Assembly: GCA_903938935.1 (NCBI GenBank)
Contig: CAJAFD010000570.1
Location: 1-7,812, forward strand
DNA: 7,812 bases
From: an uncultured Opitutia bacterium
GTDB taxonomy: Bacteria; Verrucomicrobiota; Verrucomicrobiia; Opitutales; Opitutaceae
Direction: 5' to 3'
The notes under the pieces are model-generated. The model was not told the DNA's origin and did no database searches. It saw only the letters and a program-made list of their open reading frames with translations. Positions 1 through 6,887 of this stretch are shown here, one piece after another (position 1 is the stretch's first letter; the number at the start of each line of letters is the position of its first letter). Both the position numbers and the translations under genes were made by a program.

Positions 1-2
1 AA

Positions 3-22
3 GCGGGGTGGGGGCACCCCGC
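3..22. repeat. GC-rich palindrome, copy 1
   Basis: GCGGGGTG at 3-10 is followed by a four-base loop and its exact reverse complement CACCCCGC at 15-22. The same two arms recur at 51-70 with a different loop (GGGG here, CCCT there). Conserved arms with a changed loop, in a gap between genes, fit a REP-type repeated extragenic palindrome or paired hairpins in a 3' untranslated region. No T-run follows on either strand, so it is a poor intrinsic terminator. It lies downstream of the minus-strand gene ending at 140. Confidence 0.6.
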
Positions 23-50
23 CTACATGAGTAGAAGGGTCTGAGTGTGG

Positions 51-70
51 GCGGGGTGCCCTCACCCCGC
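51..70. repeat. GC-rich palindrome, copy 2
   Basis: The arms GCGGGGTG (51-58) and CACCCCGC (63-70) flank the loop CCCT. They are identical to the arms of the copy at 3-22, with the two copies starting 48 bp apart in the same orientation. On the minus strand the hairpin comes after a weak T-rich stretch rather than before one, so termination is unlikely to be its main role. A repeated extragenic palindrome is the best guess. Confidence 0.6.
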
Positions 71-139
71 ATCGAAAAAGGGTAAAACGAGTCCACCTCG
101 GCGCGCCCCTACAGTCTCGCCGCACCTAGCGGCCGGCGC

Positions 140-640
140 TCAGAGCTTCATGCTCTCGCCGTCGAGTTGGTAGACGCCGGAGAGGAAGCCGTTTTCCACC
201 ACGGCCCCGACTTTCAATGTGCCGTAGACGAAGATGGGCGTGTCGACCATGAGCTTTCCTTTGCCCTCGGGCAGGCGGACGATAACGAAGTCGTTCAAGC
301 CAGGCGTCGCACCGTAGCAGCACGATGTCTGGTCTTTCATAAGAAGCATTTCGGTGACGACGCCTTTGTTCACCTTTACCGGAAGCATGAAACCGCTGAT
401 GACCGTCTTCTTGCCGTCGAGGGCTTTGATGTCGGCGGGGATCTCCGCGTTGTAGAGGGCGGCAAGTTTGACGGGGTCCTCTTCATTGATCTCGGGAAAC
501 GTGTAACCGGCGAGGCGGTTGAAGCTGGCGTTGAGATAGGTGGCAGGGGCGGGCTCGGCGGCCATCACGGTGACGGCGGTGAACTGGCTGAGAAGACTCA
601 ATACGAGTAGGACGATAAAAAAAGTGCGGCGCGTGGGCAT
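140..640 (-). CDS. Small exported protein with a CCYG motif, possibly DUF3299-like
   Basis: This encodes 166 residues from the ATG at 640. The frame stays open to a TTG at 766, but only the ATG start puts a classic signal peptide at the N-terminus: MPTRR, a hydrophobic core at about residues 7-26, and a likely cleavage near VMAA (25-28). The mature part is about 138 residues and should be periplasmic or membrane-associated. Its middle reads DGKKTVISGFMLPV (75-88), then a loop with C107-C108-Y109-G110 followed by PGLNDFVIV, then a predicted beta segment ending in FVYGTLKVG (137-145). This layout of a small beta domain with a FMLP segment and a Cys-containing loop before a PxxN motif resembles DUF3299 proteins; that match is from memory and not certain. 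The biochemical role is unknown. The adjacent cysteines could bind a metal or form a disulfide. No Shine-Dalgarno is visible. The gene is separated from the receptor upstream by a strong terminator, so it probably has its own promoter within 641-803. Confidence 0.8.
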   Translation of the reverse strand: MPTRRTFFIVLLVLSLLSQFTAVTVMAAEPAPATYLNASFNRLAGYTFPEINEEDPVKLAALYNAEIPADIKALDGKKTVISGFMLPVKVNKGVVTEMLLMKDQTSCCYGATPGLNDFVIVRLPEGKGKLMVDTPIFVYGTLKVGAVVENGFLSGVYQLDGESMKL

Positions 641-803
641 AGGGCTCAAGGGACGTTGGGATAGATGTAGCAGTTTTGGGCGAAACACAATGGCGGGGCT
701 TAGTCTAGGTGAAGGAATTGGGCGAAAAAAACGGGCGCGGGTCCGAGTCGTTAGAGACGCGGTCAACTTGGAATAAAGGGTGTGAGGGCGTCAGGGAGGA
801 CGC

Positions 804-831
804 AAAAAAGGGCCGGTCATGAGACCGGCCC
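804..831 (-). terminator. Intrinsic terminator of the TonB receptor gene
   Basis: A perfect 9-bp stem is formed by GGGCCGGTC (810-818) and GACCGGCCC (823-831) around a four-base loop. On the minus strand the stem is followed directly by six T residues (A-run at 804-809). It begins 35 bp past the receptor stop codon, so it should end receptor transcription and insulate the small exported-protein gene downstream. Confidence 0.93.
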
Positions 832-865
832 TGGTGAGGGGAAGACGTTTTAAGCGAAGCTCAGC

Positions 866-3800
866 TTAGAAGCGCTTGGTGATGTCGAGTGTCCAGGTGC
901 GGCCCGCGAGGAGGCTGGTATAAACGGACGAGGAGTAACCGAAGTTGCCGGAGGTGAGCGGTGGCTCTTTGTCGAGGAGGTTGATCACGCCGAGACGAAT
1001 CGCGGTTTCGCGGAGGAGCTTGGGCGCATCTTTCTTGAAGGAGTATTTAACCGATGCGTTGTAGGTGATCGAGTCCTGCACGATGTAGCGGTAGGCGTAA
1101 GCGCCGCCGTCGAAGTATTTGCTGATATAGTTCGGGTTGTTGAGGCTGGCGTATTGCGTGGCGGTGATCGTGGAGCCGGCGGAGTTTTCGCGGTAGCTAC
1201 CGATGTAGTAGCCGCTGAAGCTCGCGTTCCAGGCGCCCTTGCGCCAGCCGACGGTGAAGTTGCCGCGCCAACGGGTGGTGCCGTCGACGTCGAGGCGCTC
1301 GTTGGTGATCGCAGCCGAGCCCGGGATGTTGCGGGTGGTGAAGCTGCGGGCGACGTAGCTCCAATCGGCATTGAAGTTGAATTTGCCGATGGGGAGGGTG
1401 GGCGCGATGTAGTTCAAGCCCAAGTCCCAGCCGGAGACGTAGCCTTTGGCGAGATTTTCAAAGGTAACGCTGCGGGAGATGATGCGGCCGACGGTGGCGA
1501 GTTGTTGGGACGCAGGTTTGCCAGCGTTGTAGGCGGCGAAGGCGGCGGTATCGGCGGCGGTGACGGCCGCGCGCTCGACGGCGGCGGAGCCTTTATAGGC
1601 AGAGGTGCCGCTACCGGTATCAATCGTGCCGACGGCTTTACCGGAGGCGATTTGCGCTTGGGTGTAGGCTTGGAGCGCGACGTTATCGGCGTTCAAGATC
1701 TGGGCGCTCGTGAGGGCGCCGATGTTGTCGGATTGGCTGATTTGCCAGTAGTCGGCCGTGACGGAGAGGCCCTTGATCTTGGGTATATCGAGCACGATAC
1801 CAGCGCTGCGGCCGACGGAGGTAGAGGGCTTTAGGTTGGCGTTGCCGAGCGAGTAGTTGCGTTGGACATACGCGCCTTCCGCCGTGGCAATTTGGCGATA
1901 CGGGTCGATGGTGCCTGGAAGGGAGTCGACGGTGAAACGGCGGGGAGCGTAGAGCGTGGGCAAGTTCGGGGCGGTGAAGCCTTGGTTGTAAGAGCCACGG
2001 ACCATGATGCCGTCCCGCGGTTTCCAGTTGATGCCGACCTTGGGCTTGGTGGTGCTGCCGAAATCACTGTAGCGCTCGAAGCGGCCGGAGCCGGTGACTT
2101 CGAAGGATTTGACGAGCGGGATGTTGTTCTTGGGCGCGACGAGCGGGATGATCGTCTCGAGGTAAGCGCTGGCTACGGTGCGTGAGCCGTTGGAATCAGG
2201 CGCGGCGGAGGCGGTGAGGAGATCGTTGTCGTTGGTGTTCAGGCCCGAGTTGGCGGGATTGAGGCCGATGTAGGGAGGACGATAATCTTTAAATTGTTCT
2301 TTGCGGAATTCGCCGCCGCCCGCGAGGGAGATGGCTCCGCTCCAGATGTCGATAAGCTCGCCGCCGACACGCAGGTCGACGCTGCCGATGGCGCTGTAGC
2401 CTTCGCGGCGGAATTGGGTGCGGAAGGATTCTACGACCTCGCTGGGATTGGTGTAGGGTTTGTCGGTGACGACGGAGTTGCCGACGACCTTGAAGGTGTA
2501 GCCGAAGGGGTTGTAAGCGGTGGCGTCGGTGCGGCCGAGCGCGTCGCGGAGGAGACTTTCGCGGACGGCATTGAGGGAGAGATCGTTCGTCCAGGCCTTG
2601 GTGAAGAGGCCCCCGGTTTCCCAGCTCCAGGTGGAACCGAATTTACCGCGGAGGCCGGCGACGAAGCGGACCATATTGGAGTTAACCTGCACGTGTTCTG
2701 CCCCTATGTCTTTGGTGTTGCCGGTCAGAATCGTGATGGCTTGCGGGGTGCCGACGATGCGGGCCGTGCCATCGGTATTGGCGGCGCCGGTGGCGTTCAC
2801 GTAGCGCGAGCCGAAGGGATTAAACGGGTTGTTAACCGACATGTTTTGGATGACGAGGCTGTCGGCGCCCGGGTAGTTGAGCGCGATGGGCTGACGGATG
2901 AGGTCGGACTTCGCGTGGTAATAGGTGAGGTCACCGAAGGCAGTAATGCGGTTGCTCAGGTCGTATTCGAAGCTGCTGTAGGTGCTGAGACGGGCGCTTC
3001 GTGGGGAACCTTGTTGGTAAAGGTTGATGTCGTTGAAGGCCTCGGGATTGGCGGCGCGCGTGGGGGCGACGGTGGTGTCGGCCGGCACGCTGTCCGGACC
3101 GGTGAGGGGGCGGAAGTAGCGGGTGGTGCCGCTGGTGGCGTTGGCGCCGAGGCGGTAGGTGGGCCAGAGCACGGCGGAGCGGCCGTCGTAGCCGGAGCCG
3201 AGCGCGTTAAACGGCGCGGGGGCGACTTTGGTGTGGTTGGCGCTGGCGGAGAAGCTACGGTCGCGCAGGTTGATTTCCTGGCGGTAGAGGTAGTCGATGT
3301 TGGTGAGGAAGCGACCTTTGCCTTGGGCGAAGTCGGTGCCGTAGGTGAGGGTGGCGGAGCCGCTGGCGCCGCCGCGGTATTCAGGTTGGCCGTAGCGCAT
3401 GCGCAGTTCGGTGCCGCGGAAATCTTGGCGCATGATGTAGTTCAACACACCGGCGACGGCGTCGGAGCCGTAAACAGAGGAGGCGCCATCACGGAGGACG
3501 TCGATGTGGTCGATGCCTTGGGTGGGAAGTTGATTGGCGTTGGGCGAGAAGCCGTTGCCGCTGGTGGAGTCACTGGCGGTGAGCGGGTGGGGGGCGATGC
3601 GGCGGCCGTTGAGCAGCAGCAAGGTGCCGCCGGAGCCGATGCCGCGAAGGGCGACCGTCGCGACGTCACCGCGCGCAGTGGCACCGCCGTTGGAGGCTTC
3701 ATTGAAGGGCACGCTGGTGAGCTGGGGAAGCGCGGTGATGAGGTCGATCGGGGTGAGGGCGTTGCGGGCCGTCATCGAGTCTTGGCTGATGATGGTGACC

Positions 3801-4006
3801 GGGAGCACCTTCTCGATGTCCATGCGCTTGATGTTGGAGCCGGTGACGGACATGGCCTCGAGGACGACAACTTTTTCGTCGGTCGCGGGGGCAACGGGTG
3901 CGGGCGCGACGGTTTGGGCGGCGAGCGGCGTGAGCAGCAGCGCTGCGAGCAGGGCCAGGGTGGTGGTCCGGTTCGGATTGTGGGACTTACTATTCGTTAG
4001 GTTCAT
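866..4006 (-). CDS. TonB-dependent outer-membrane receptor
   Basis: This is an outer-membrane gated channel that takes up a ligand using energy from TonB-ExbB-ExbD. From the ATG at 4006 it has 1046 residues. The chosen start gives a signal peptide with a basic, polar N-region (MNLTNSKSHNPNR), a hydrophobic core at 16-28 and cleavage near LAA/Q (30-31). The frame also allows an ATG at 4042 (12 more residues) and a TTG at 4075 (23 more). A possible TonB box lies at EKVVVLE (44-50). The plug domain covers about 50-198, with VTGSNIKR (54-61), ALRGIGSGGTLLLLNGRR (119-136) and IDVLRDGASSVYGSDAVAGV (168-187). The rest is a 22-strand-type beta barrel ending in a conserved NLLDKEPP segment and the terminal ITKRF, whose final Phe is the usual outer-membrane assembly signal. 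The style resembles the Xanthomonas/Caulobacter-type receptors common in Opitutaceae. The ligand cannot be read from the sequence. It is divergent from an exported amidohydrolase, which hints at a conjugated amino-acid or aromatic substrate. Confidence 0.95.
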   Translation of the reverse strand: MNLTNSKSHNPNRTTTLALLAALLLTPLAAQTVAPAPVAPATDEKVVVLEAMSVTGSNIKRMDIEKVLPVTIISQDSMTARNALTPIDLITALPQLTSVPFNEASNGGATARGDVATVALRGIGSGGTLLLLNGRRIAPHPLTASDSTSGNGFSPNANQLPTQGIDHIDVLRDGASSVYGSDAVAGVLNYIMRQDFRGTELRMRYGQPEYRGGASGSATLTYGTDFAQGKGRFLTNIDYLYRQEINLRDRSFSASANHTKVAPAPFNALGSGYDGRSAVLWPTYRLGANATSGTTRYFRPLTGPDSVPADTTVAPTRAANPEAFNDINLYQQGSPRSARLSTYSSFEYDLSNRITAFGDLTYYHAKSDLIRQPIALNYPGADSLVIQNMSVNNPFNPFGSRYVNATGAANTDGTARIVGTPQAITILTGNTKDIGAEHVQVNSNMVRFVAGLRGKFGSTWSWETGGLFTKAWTNDLSLNAVRESLLRDALGRTDATAYNPFGYTFKVVGNSVVTDKPYTNPSEVVESFRTQFRREGYSAIGSVDLRVGGELIDIWSGAISLAGGGEFRKEQFKDYRPPYIGLNPANSGLNTNDNDLLTASAAPDSNGSRTVASAYLETIIPLVAPKNNIPLVKSFEVTGSGRFERYSDFGSTTKPKVGINWKPRDGIMVRGSYNQGFTAPNLPTLYAPRRFTVDSLPGTIDPYRQIATAEGAYVQRNYSLGNANLKPSTSVGRSAGIVLDIPKIKGLSVTADYWQISQSDNIGALTSAQILNADNVALQAYTQAQIASGKAVGTIDTGSGTSAYKGSAAVERAAVTAADTAAFAAYNAGKPASQQLATVGRIISRSVTFENLAKGYVSGWDLGLNYIAPTLPIGKFNFNADWSYVARSFTTRNIPGSAAITNERLDVDGTTRWRGNFTVGWRKGAWNASFSGYYIGSYRENSAGSTITATQYASLNNPNYISKYFDGGAYAYRYIVQDSITYNASVKYSFKKDAPKLLRETAIRLGVINLLDKEPPLTSGNFGYSSSVYTSLLAGRTWTLDITKRF

Positions 4007-4059
4007 ACGGTTTGGTGGGAAAAGTGATATAAACGAAGTCATTGGAGAGGTCCCGTTTA

Positions 4060-4072
4060 GCTCATTTTGAGC
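4060..4072. promoter_or_regulatory. Short inverted repeat in the receptor leader
   Basis: GCTCA (4060-4064) and TGAGC (4068-4072) are exact reverse complements around TTT. The repeat lies 54 bp in front of the preferred receptor start and next to the alternative TTG start at 4075. It could be a small operator or a weak leader hairpin. A five-base arm can occur by chance, so confidence is low. Confidence 0.25.
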
Positions 4073-4127
4073 CAATTCGGTTAAATCTTGGTCACGTTCT
4101 TTGAATTTATCAATGGCTACTATTGGT

Positions 4128-4149
4128 GAACCTATCTATTATCAGGTTC
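4128..4149. promoter_or_regulatory. Candidate operator between divergent genes
   Basis: GAACCT (4128-4133) and AGGTTC (4144-4149) form an exact inverted repeat with a 10-bp AT-rich spacer, giving arms 16 bp apart centre to centre. TATTGG occurs on both sides, at 4121-4126 and 4151-4156, 30 bp apart. The site sits near the middle of the gap between the receptor and the hydrolase, where a dimeric regulator could act on both. There is no regulator gene in the window to pair with it. Confidence 0.35.
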
Positions 4150-4191
4150 TTATTGGAATTGCATTTGCCGATGAGGCAGACGGTGTAGCCA

Positions 4192-4197
4192 TATACT
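4192..4197 (+). promoter_or_regulatory. Possible -10 box for the amidohydrolase gene
   Basis: TATACT at 4192-4197 matches the sigma-70 -10 consensus at five of six positions and lies 32 bp before the ATG. No good -35 box is found at 16-18 bp; TTGCCG at 4165-4170 is 21 bp away, which is too far. The promoter would need an activator or use a non-standard upstream element. Confidence 0.3.
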
Positions 4198-4229
4198 CCG
4201 CGAAACACCTGACATATAAATAATCCCCT

Positions 4230-5684
4230 ATGAAATCATACCTAGCGTCTTTGTTTTCCCTGGTTTTAACATCGGTGGCTATGGTGGGCGTGATCTCGCC
4301 GGTGGTGGCGCAGACGACCAAGCCAGAACTGGTCGAACACATCCAAGCGCAAAAAGCGGCGTACGAAGACATCGCCTTGAAGATCTGGGGTTATGCTGAA
4401 GTCGGCTTCAAGGAGACGAAGAGTTCGGCGCTGTTACAGGCGCAGTTGGCTAAAGAAGGTTTTAAGATTGAGGCGGGCGTCGCGGGGATCCCGACGGCGT
4501 TTGTCGCGAGTTTCGGCAGCGGGCATCCGATTATCGGGATCATGGGCGAGTTCGATGCGTTGCCCGGCGTCTCGCAAGCGGCGGTGCCGGAGCGCAAACC
4601 TATCGAGGGCCAGATCGCAGGACACGCATGTGGGCACCACGTCTTTGGCGCGGGCTCGGCGGCGGCGGCGGTCGCGGTGAAACATTGGATGGAGGCCACG
4701 AAACAGGCAGGTACGATTCGTTTCTACGGCACGCCCGCCGAAGAAGGTGGCTCCGGCAAAGTCTACATGGTGCGCGCGGGTTTATTTAACGACGTAGACG
4801 CGATGCTGCATTGGCACGCGGGCGATAAGAACGCCGTCAGCCTCGGCAGCACGCTCGCGAACAAGTCGGGTAAATTTCGTTTCCGTGGTGTCGCCTCGCA
4901 CGCGGCCGCGGCGCCGGAGCGCGGTCGCTCCGCGCTCGATGGCGTTGAGTCGATGAATTATATGGTGAACATGATGCGCGAACACGTGCCTGACAGCACG
5001 CGCATCCACTACGTGATCACCAAAGGCGGCGAGGCGCCCAACGTCGTGCCGGCGTTTGCCGAAGTGTTTTATTACGCGCGCAGCCCCAGCCGCCAGATCC
5101 TGCAAGACGTGTGGTCGCGCATGGAAAAAGCCGCGCAAGGTGCCGCGATGGGCACGGGCACGACGGTCGATTGGGAAGTCATCGGCGGCGTGTATGAGAT
5201 TTTACCCAACGAGCCCCTCGCGCGCGCGATGCACGCGAACCTCGTGACCGTCGGCGGCGTGACTTATAACGACGAAGAAAAAGTTTTCGCCGATAAACTC
5301 GCCCGTACCCTCTACGGTAAACCGCCGGCCATCGAGACGGCCGCGATGGTGCAGCCCTTGAATCCCGATGCGACCGGCTCGGCCTCCTCCGACGTCGGCG
5401 ATGTGAGCTGGACGGTGCCTACGACCGGACTCTCCGCGGCGACGTGGGTGCCCGGCACGCCGGCGCACAGCTGGCAAGCCGTGGCGTGTGGCGGCACCTC
5501 GATCGCGCTTAAAGGCATGGTCGTCGCTGCGAAAACCATCGCACTCACCGCCGTCGATCTTTTCCAGAAACCCGAACTCATCGCGCAAGGTAAAGCCGAA
5601 CTCGCCAAACGGCGCGGCGGCGCGGAGTTCAAATACGAAGCCTTGATCGGCGACCGCAAACCGGCCCTCGATTACCGGAACTGA
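4230..5684 (+). CDS. Exported M20-family amidohydrolase, AbgB-like
   Basis: This is a 484-residue metal-dependent amidohydrolase. It resembles the p-aminobenzoyl-glutamate hydrolase subunit AbgB (about 480 residues in E. coli) and the wider M20D group that cleaves N-acyl or aromatic amino-acid conjugates. Visible motifs are GEFDALPG (106-113), GHACGHH (131-137), AEEGGSGK (170-177), HWHAG (194-198), SHAAAAPERGRSA (223-235) in the lid or dimerisation domain, and AHSW (412-415). By family pattern the metal ligands are C134, H136, E172, H196 and H413, with E171 as the general base; all are present. Unlike cytosolic AbgB it starts with a clear signal peptide (core 6-22, likely cleavage after PVVA, 24-27), so it should act in the periplasm. 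No AbgA partner is present, so it may be a homo-oligomer or have another substrate. No Shine-Dalgarno precedes the ATG. It is divergent from the TonB receptor, which suggests a shared nutrient-uptake role; the exact substrate is open. Confidence 0.92.
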   Translation: MKSYLASLFSLVLTSVAMVGVISPVVAQTTKPELVEHIQAQKAAYEDIALKIWGYAEVGFKETKSSALLQAQLAKEGFKIEAGVAGIPTAFVASFGSGHPIIGIMGEFDALPGVSQAAVPERKPIEGQIAGHACGHHVFGAGSAAAAVAVKHWMEATKQAGTIRFYGTPAEEGGSGKVYMVRAGLFNDVDAMLHWHAGDKNAVSLGSTLANKSGKFRFRGVASHAAAAPERGRSALDGVESMNYMVNMMREHVPDSTRIHYVITKGGEAPNVVPAFAEVFYYARSPSRQILQDVWSRMEKAAQGAAMGTGTTVDWEVIGGVYEILPNEPLARAMHANLVTVGGVTYNDEEKVFADKLARTLYGKPPAIETAAMVQPLNPDATGSASSDVGDVSWTVPTTGLSAATWVPGTPAHSWQAVACGGTSIALKGMVVAAKTIALTAVDLFQKPELIAQGKAELAKRRGGAEFKYEALIGDRKPALDYRN

Positions 5685-5746
5685 GGGCGCGGTTGAGATC
5701 GAGGGTGGGGCGCGACCGCTGGGGCGCCTCGCCTTCAAACCGATGA

Positions 5747-6499
5747 TTAGTTTTGTAGTTCGTAACTCAATACACTGAGCGCGTAAACGGCCGCGGTCTC
5801 GCAACGCAGGACAAGTGGCCCGAGCGTGATCGGTTCGAAACCTGCCGAGCGCGCGATGCTGAGTTCGGCCGGCGTGAAGTCGCCCTCGGGACCGACCAGC
5901 CACACCGCGCTGCGCGGCGATCGCCCTAAGGCGGCGGTGGTCGCAGCAAGCACGGATTTGAGCGACTTGGCGCCGGGTTGGAGACTGGCGATGAGTTTTA
6001 AATCATAACCGCGCGCCGATTCCATGAAAGCCGTGGCGGTTTGCACCGGGGTGATTTCAGGGAGCCAAGGATTGCCGCATTGCTTGGCGGCTTCGAGGGC
6101 GGCGTGGGCCCATTTCTCGATTTTTTTATCGGAGCGTTCGGCGTCGAGGTGGACTTGGGTGCGTTCGCTGGCGAGCGGGACGATGCGGGTGGCGCCGATC
6201 TCGGTGGCCTTGCGCACGATGTCATCCATCGTGCCGCCTTTGGGGAGGGCTTGGCCGAGTGTGATGGAGAAGGGGAGCGGCTGGAGTTTTTGTTTGAAGC
6301 GCACCTTGAGGCGAGCGGCGCGTTTGTCGGCGGCGGTGAGTTCGCAAATCCATTCGGAGCCGCGCCCGTCGAAGGCGACGACGGTGTGGCCGGCGGCGGC
6401 GCGGTTGACGACGATGAGGTGGTGCGATTCGTCGGCGGAGAGGATGAGCTCCGTGGGTTCGGCCTGGGCAGGCGTGGCGTGGACGCGGAAATCGGGCAT
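5747..6499 (-). CDS. rsmE: 16S rRNA (uracil-1498-N3)-methyltransferase RsmE
   Basis: This SPOUT-class enzyme transfers a methyl group from S-adenosylmethionine to N3 of U1498 in 16S rRNA, in the small ribosomal subunit. It has 250 residues, a normal family length. The N-terminal PUA-like RNA-binding part covers about 1-72 (ESHHLIVVNRAAAG at 24-37). The knotted methyltransferase domain covers about 76-250, with KATEIGATRIVPL (97-109), SERT (111-114), AAKQCGN (137-143), LVGPEGDFTPAE (201-212) and LGPLVLRCETAA (226-237), matching the family's GPEGG-type and LR-x-ETA SAM-binding loops. The ATG at 6499 gives MPDFRVH, the usual RsmE N-terminus, although no Shine-Dalgarno is visible. It converges with the amidohydrolase gene, with 62 bp between the stop codons and no clear terminator in the gap. 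A terminator-like hairpin stands 40 bp upstream of its start. Confidence 0.96.
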   Translation of the reverse strand: MPDFRVHATPAQAEPTELILSADESHHLIVVNRAAAGHTVVAFDGRGSEWICELTAADKRAARLKVRFKQKLQPLPFSITLGQALPKGGTMDDIVRKATEIGATRIVPLASERTQVHLDAERSDKKIEKWAHAALEAAKQCGNPWLPEITPVQTATAFMESARGYDLKLIASLQPGAKSLKSVLAATTAALGRSPRSAVWLVGPEGDFTPAELSIARSAGFEPITLGPLVLRCETAAVYALSVLSYELQN

Positions 6500-6538
6500 G
6501 AGCAGAGCGGACGCGTGCGGTGGTGGCAGGTCGAGGGC

Positions 6539-6576
6539 AAAAAGAAAGAGCGCCCGACCGCGAGGCCGAGCGCCCT
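6539..6576 (-). terminator. Terminator-like hairpin upstream of rsmE
   Basis: On the minus strand the arms at 6576-6564 and 6559-6547 pair over 13 positions, including three G-U pairs, around the loop TCGC. A T-rich tail, TTCTTTTT, follows at 6546-6539. This has the form of an intrinsic terminator. No minus-strand gene is seen upstream of it, so it either ends an unannotated transcript, acts as a leader attenuator for rsmE, or shields rsmE from transcription antisense to the tRNA. On the plus strand there is no T-run. Confidence 0.6.
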
Positions 6577-6586
6577 TACCGACTTA

Positions 6587-6592
6587 ACTATA
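6587..6592 (-). promoter_or_regulatory. Possible -10 box for rsmE
   Basis: On the minus strand TATAGT (6592-6587) matches the -10 consensus at five of six positions, in a locally AT-rich stretch. No convincing -35 box is found at the right distance. If used, transcription would begin near 6580, only a few bases before the hairpin at 6576, making that hairpin the 5' end of the rsmE message. Confidence 0.22.
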
Positions 6593-6729
6593 AACTATGA
6601 ATATCCTAAAAAGAACGGGTAACTAACGGAGGGAAAGACGCGGGGTAAGCCTAGACGTTCAAAACCGAGGAAGAAAATTTTACGTGGACACGGGCGGATG
6701 CGTTTTCCAGCTTTGCGGTTCGCAGCAAG

Positions 6730-6814
6730 GCCCAGGTGGCGGAATTGGCAGACGCAGTAGACTCAAAATCTACCACCGCAAGGTTTGTGGGTTCGACCCC
6801 CACCCTGGGCACCA
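6730..6814 (+). tRNA. tRNA-Leu (anticodon CAA)
   Basis: A complete class II tRNA reading UUG codons. The acceptor stem is GCCCAGG (6730-6736) with CCTGGGC (6804-6810). The anticodon stem is GTAGA (6757-6761) with TCTAC (6769-6773) around the loop CTCAAAA, anticodon CAA at 6764-6766. A variable arm with ACC and GGT paired around GCAA lies within 6774-6786. The T arm is GTGGG (6787-6791), loop TTCGACC, CCCAC (6799-6803). The discriminator A is at 6811 and CCA is encoded at 6812-6814. No promoter is obvious, and no second copy of the 3' end is seen in the window, so there is no sign of an integrated element here. Confidence 0.97.
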
Positions 6815-6853
6815 TGCTTCGCTCTCCGCGGACTCGGTTGGAATGGTTTAGGT

Positions 6854-6887
6854 GCACGGATAGGTGAAAAGTCTGGGTAATCCGTGC
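6854..6887. repeat. Inverted repeat downstream of the tRNA gene
   Basis: GCACGGAT (6854-6861) and ATCCGTGC (6880-6887) are exact reverse complements separated by 18 bases. The repeat begins 40 bp after the tRNA CCA end. It lacks a following T-run, so it is not a standard intrinsic terminator. It may stabilise or help process the tRNA precursor, or be a protein-binding site. Confidence 0.45.

Noticed and set aside
726..780. T-run after a GC-rich stretch on the minus strand upstream of the small exported gene, as a terminator or promoter
   Set aside because: No stable hairpin precedes the T-run, and the TTGACC at about 761-766 on the minus strand has no matching -10 box at a proper distance.
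2294..4000. Long plus-strand frame of 568 residues opposite the TonB receptor
   Set aside because: It is fully antisense to a clearly recognisable receptor and has a Gly/Ala/Val/Glu/Asp-rich composition without motifs, as expected for a shadow frame in GC-rich DNA.
4142..4372. Minus-strand 76-residue frame across the divergent gap and hydrolase start
   Set aside because: It overlaps the signal peptide of the hydrolase on the opposite strand and would occupy the promoter region; no protein features are seen.
5685..5746. Possible bidirectional terminator between the convergent hydrolase and rsmE genes
   Set aside because: Only weak GC-rich pairings such as GGCGC/GCGCC with a 10-base loop are present, and no T-run follows on either strand.
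5202..5903. Minus-strand frame of 233 residues spanning the end of the amidohydrolase and rsmE
   Set aside because: It overlaps two genes with strong family matches, has an Arg/Gly/Ala-rich composition and shows no domain.
6024..6622. Plus-strand frames of 187 and 193 residues opposite rsmE
   Set aside because: They are antisense to rsmE, whose SPOUT motifs are clear, and have no recognisable features.
6651..6857. Minus-strand frame of 68 residues containing RVGVEPTNLAVVDFE
   Set aside because: It runs antisense across the tRNA-Leu gene. The GVEPT-type string is a well-known artefact of translating tRNA genes in reverse, often misannotated as a protein.
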